Shown piece by piece: positions 62,440-64,000 of a DNA stretch of 64,000 nucleotides. How positions within the stretch are numbered: the stretch's first letter is position 1; the number at the start of each line of letters is the position of its first letter. The translations under genes were made by a program, and so were the position numbers. This DNA is from a virus: positions 1-64,000 of the IMG/VR virus record IMGVR_UViG_3300007539_004938, one strand, 5' to 3'. The notes under the pieces were generated by a model. The model was not told where the DNA came from, searched no databases, and worked only from the letters and a program-made list of their open reading frames with translations.

Positions 62440-64000
62440 TAAAACTTAAAGATCTTACAGTAAAAAACTTTATGAGCGTGGGTAATATTACTCAAGCAGT
62501 TGACTTTAACGAAGAACAGTTGACACTTGTACTTGGTGAGAACCTAGATCAAGGCGGTGACGACACCGGATCACGCAATGGTACAGGTAAAACAACTATT
62601 ATTAATGCACTATCCTATGCATTGTACGGTCAAGCACTAACAAACATTAAACGTAATAACTTAATCAACAAAACTAATAGCAAAGGTATGTTAGTTACAC
62701 TAAACTTTGAGAAAAATAACACTCAGTACCGTATCGAACGTGGTAGATCACCTAATATACTCAAGTTTTTTGTAAACAATCAAGAACAAACTGACGAACT
62801 CGACGATAACAGTCAAGGTGATAGTCGTAAAACACAAGAAACTATTGGCGATTTATTGAATATGAGTCATGATATGTTCAAACATATTGTTGCACTTAAT
62901 ACCTATACTGAGCCTTTCTTGAGTATGCGTACAAATGACCAAAGAGCTATTATCGAGCAGCTATTAGGCATAACAATTTTAAGTGATAAAGCAACATCTT
63001 TAAAAGATATTGTAAAAGAAACGAAAGATCGCATTACAGAAGAAACATTACGCATCGATGCTATCAATTCTAGCAACGAAAAAATACAAAACAGCATTAA
63101 TTCGTTAATCAACAGACAAAAAGCATGGAAAAGCAAACAAAAAAGCGACATTGAACGATTAGATCAAGCTATTTCAGAATTAGAACAACTAGATATCGAT
63201 AAAGAGTTAGAAAATCACCAAAAGTTGGTGGATTGGACTGAACTTAATAACAAAATAACAAGTTTTAACAAAGAAAAATCTACTTTAGAGAGTGCTTTGA
63301 TGCGAGCAACTAAAAGTGTTGACAAAGCAAGCAAAGATATTGCAGATTTAGATGATGCTACTTGTTATACATGCGGTCAAGCACTGCATGAAGACAAAAA
63401 GGCGGAGATTCTTGCAACTAAAACCAAAGATTACCAAGATTCTATGGCATATCAAACAGAAGTTGCTGATAAACTCGAAGATGTAGTTAAAAATCTCAAC
63501 GATATTGGTAATATTAACGGAAAACCTAATACTTTCTACGAAACTGCTAAAGAAGCATACGAACACAGAAACAACGTAGATAACTTAAAGCAAGCTAAGA
63601 TAAGTAAACAGCAAGAAGAAGATCCATATCAGGCACAAGTTGATGATTTAACCAATACAGCGTTACAAGAAGTTGATTGGTCTACAGTAAACGAACTTAA
63701 TAACTTAAAAGAACACCAAGAGTTTCTCCTAAAACTCCTGACTAACAAAGATTCTTTCATTAGAAAGAAGATTATTGACCAAAACTTGGCATATTTAAAC
63801 GCAAGGCTCACATATTACCTAGATAAAATAGGCTTACCGCATCAAGTGGTGTTCCAAAACGACTTAAATGTTGAGATTACACAACTTGGTCAGGACTTAG
63901 ACTTTGATAACTTGTCAAGAGGCGAACGTAACAGACTAATACTTGGACTTTCGTTTGCATTCCGTGACGTTTGGGAGTCATTGTACCAAAATATCAACTT
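62436..64000 (+). CDS. gp46: Recombination ATPase subunit gp46 (SbcC/Rad50-like), 3' partial
   Basis: The frame from the ATG at 62436 stays open to the end of the window. The Walker A motif G-S-R-N-G-T-G-K-T-T lies at residues 45-54. Long coiled-coil segments follow, split by a zinc hook C310-Y-T-C313-G-Q. An ABC signature L-S-R-G-E lies near residue 494. The Walker B and D-loop are expected beyond the window. gp46 drives the nuclease gp47 with ATP and tethers DNA ends. The start is coupled to the gp47 stop. Confidence 0.93.
   Translation, partial: MIKLKDLTVKNFMSVGNITQAVDFNEEQLTLVLGENLDQGGDDTGSRNGTGKTTIINALSYALYGQALTNIKRNNLINKTNSKGMLVTLNFEKNNTQYRIERGRSPNILKFFVNNQEQTDELDDNSQGDSRKTQETIGDLLNMSHDMFKHIVALNTYTEPFLSMRTNDQRAIIEQLLGITILSDKATSLKDIVKETKDRITEETLRIDAINSSNEKIQNSINSLINRQKAWKSKQKSDIERLDQAISELEQLDIDKELENHQKLVDWTELNNKITSFNKEKSTLESALMRATKSVDKASKDIADLDDATCYTCGQALHEDKKAEILATKTKDYQDSMAYQTEVADKLEDVVKNLNDIGNINGKPNTFYETAKEAYEHRNNVDNLKQAKISKQQEEDPYQAQVDDLTNTALQEVDWSTVNELNNLKEHQEFLLKLLTNKDSFIRKKIIDQNLAYLNARLTYYLDKIGLPHQVVFQNDLNVEITQLGQDLDFDNLSRGERNRLILGLSFAFRDVWESLYQNIN

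Overview
The window is a segment of an AT-rich, T4-like marine myovirus, of the kind known from SAR11 (Pelagibacter) and picocyanobacteria. The evidence is a T4-type baseplate operon (relatives of gp48/54, gp53, gp5, gp25 and gp6), a late sigma factor resembling gp55, the SbcCD-type recombination pair gp47/gp46, perfect TATAAATA late promoters, and very tight gene packing with 1-40 bp overlaps. The host cannot be read from the sequence. Genes run off both ends. No intergenic gap exceeds about 100 bases, and I saw no tRNA, rRNA, CRISPR array or insertion sequence.

Positions 1-26.6 kb are a large accessory region. It holds eleven radical SAM genes, one of them partial, in two architectures: 'twitch' enzymes with an N-terminal cysteine module, and enzymes with a C-terminal CX4CXC tail. 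With them lie a 2OG-Fe(II) oxygenase, a methyltransferase, a nucleotide-sugar epimerase/dehydratase, a very short DegT-type aminotransferase, a glycine-amidinotransferase-like enzyme, three SGNH hydrolases, three related glycosyltransferase-like proteins (S-E-K motif), three GT-A glycosyltransferases and a degenerate kinase-like protein. A three-gene radical SAM cassette occurs twice in mirror image (1-2.6 kb on plus, 5.4-8.7 kb on minus), and two of its three parts occur again at 18.3-20.5 kb. Between 12.3 and 17.7 kb, genes alternate strand and overlap at convergent stops. My inference is a phage-encoded pathway that builds and modifies an unusual, possibly aminated and guanidinylated, glycan. 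The substrate cannot be determined from sequence.

Positions 26.3-60.5 kb, all on minus, hold the tail and baseplate genes. Reading in transcription order from 60.5 kb: a tail-tube/baseplate protein, gp53, a hub-like protein, a gp5-like hub fused to two cell-wall hydrolase domains, a CHAP-like protein without its catalytic residues, gp25, gp6, a 4593-residue protein in the place of gp7, a small structural protein, three fibres sharing one N-terminal module, two tandem fibre-associated paralogs and a small conserved protein.

Positions 60.5-64 kb, on plus, hold gp55, gp47 and partial gp46. gp55 and gp47 are each preceded by a sigma-70-type promoter with a 17-base spacer. The implied programme is that host polymerase reads gp55 and the recombination genes early, then gp55 redirects it to TATAAATA promoters. 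Those drive structural genes and, notably, two accessory genes (an SGNH hydrolase and a glycosyltransferase-like gene). A third sigma-70-like promoter faces the accessory block at 26.65 kb.
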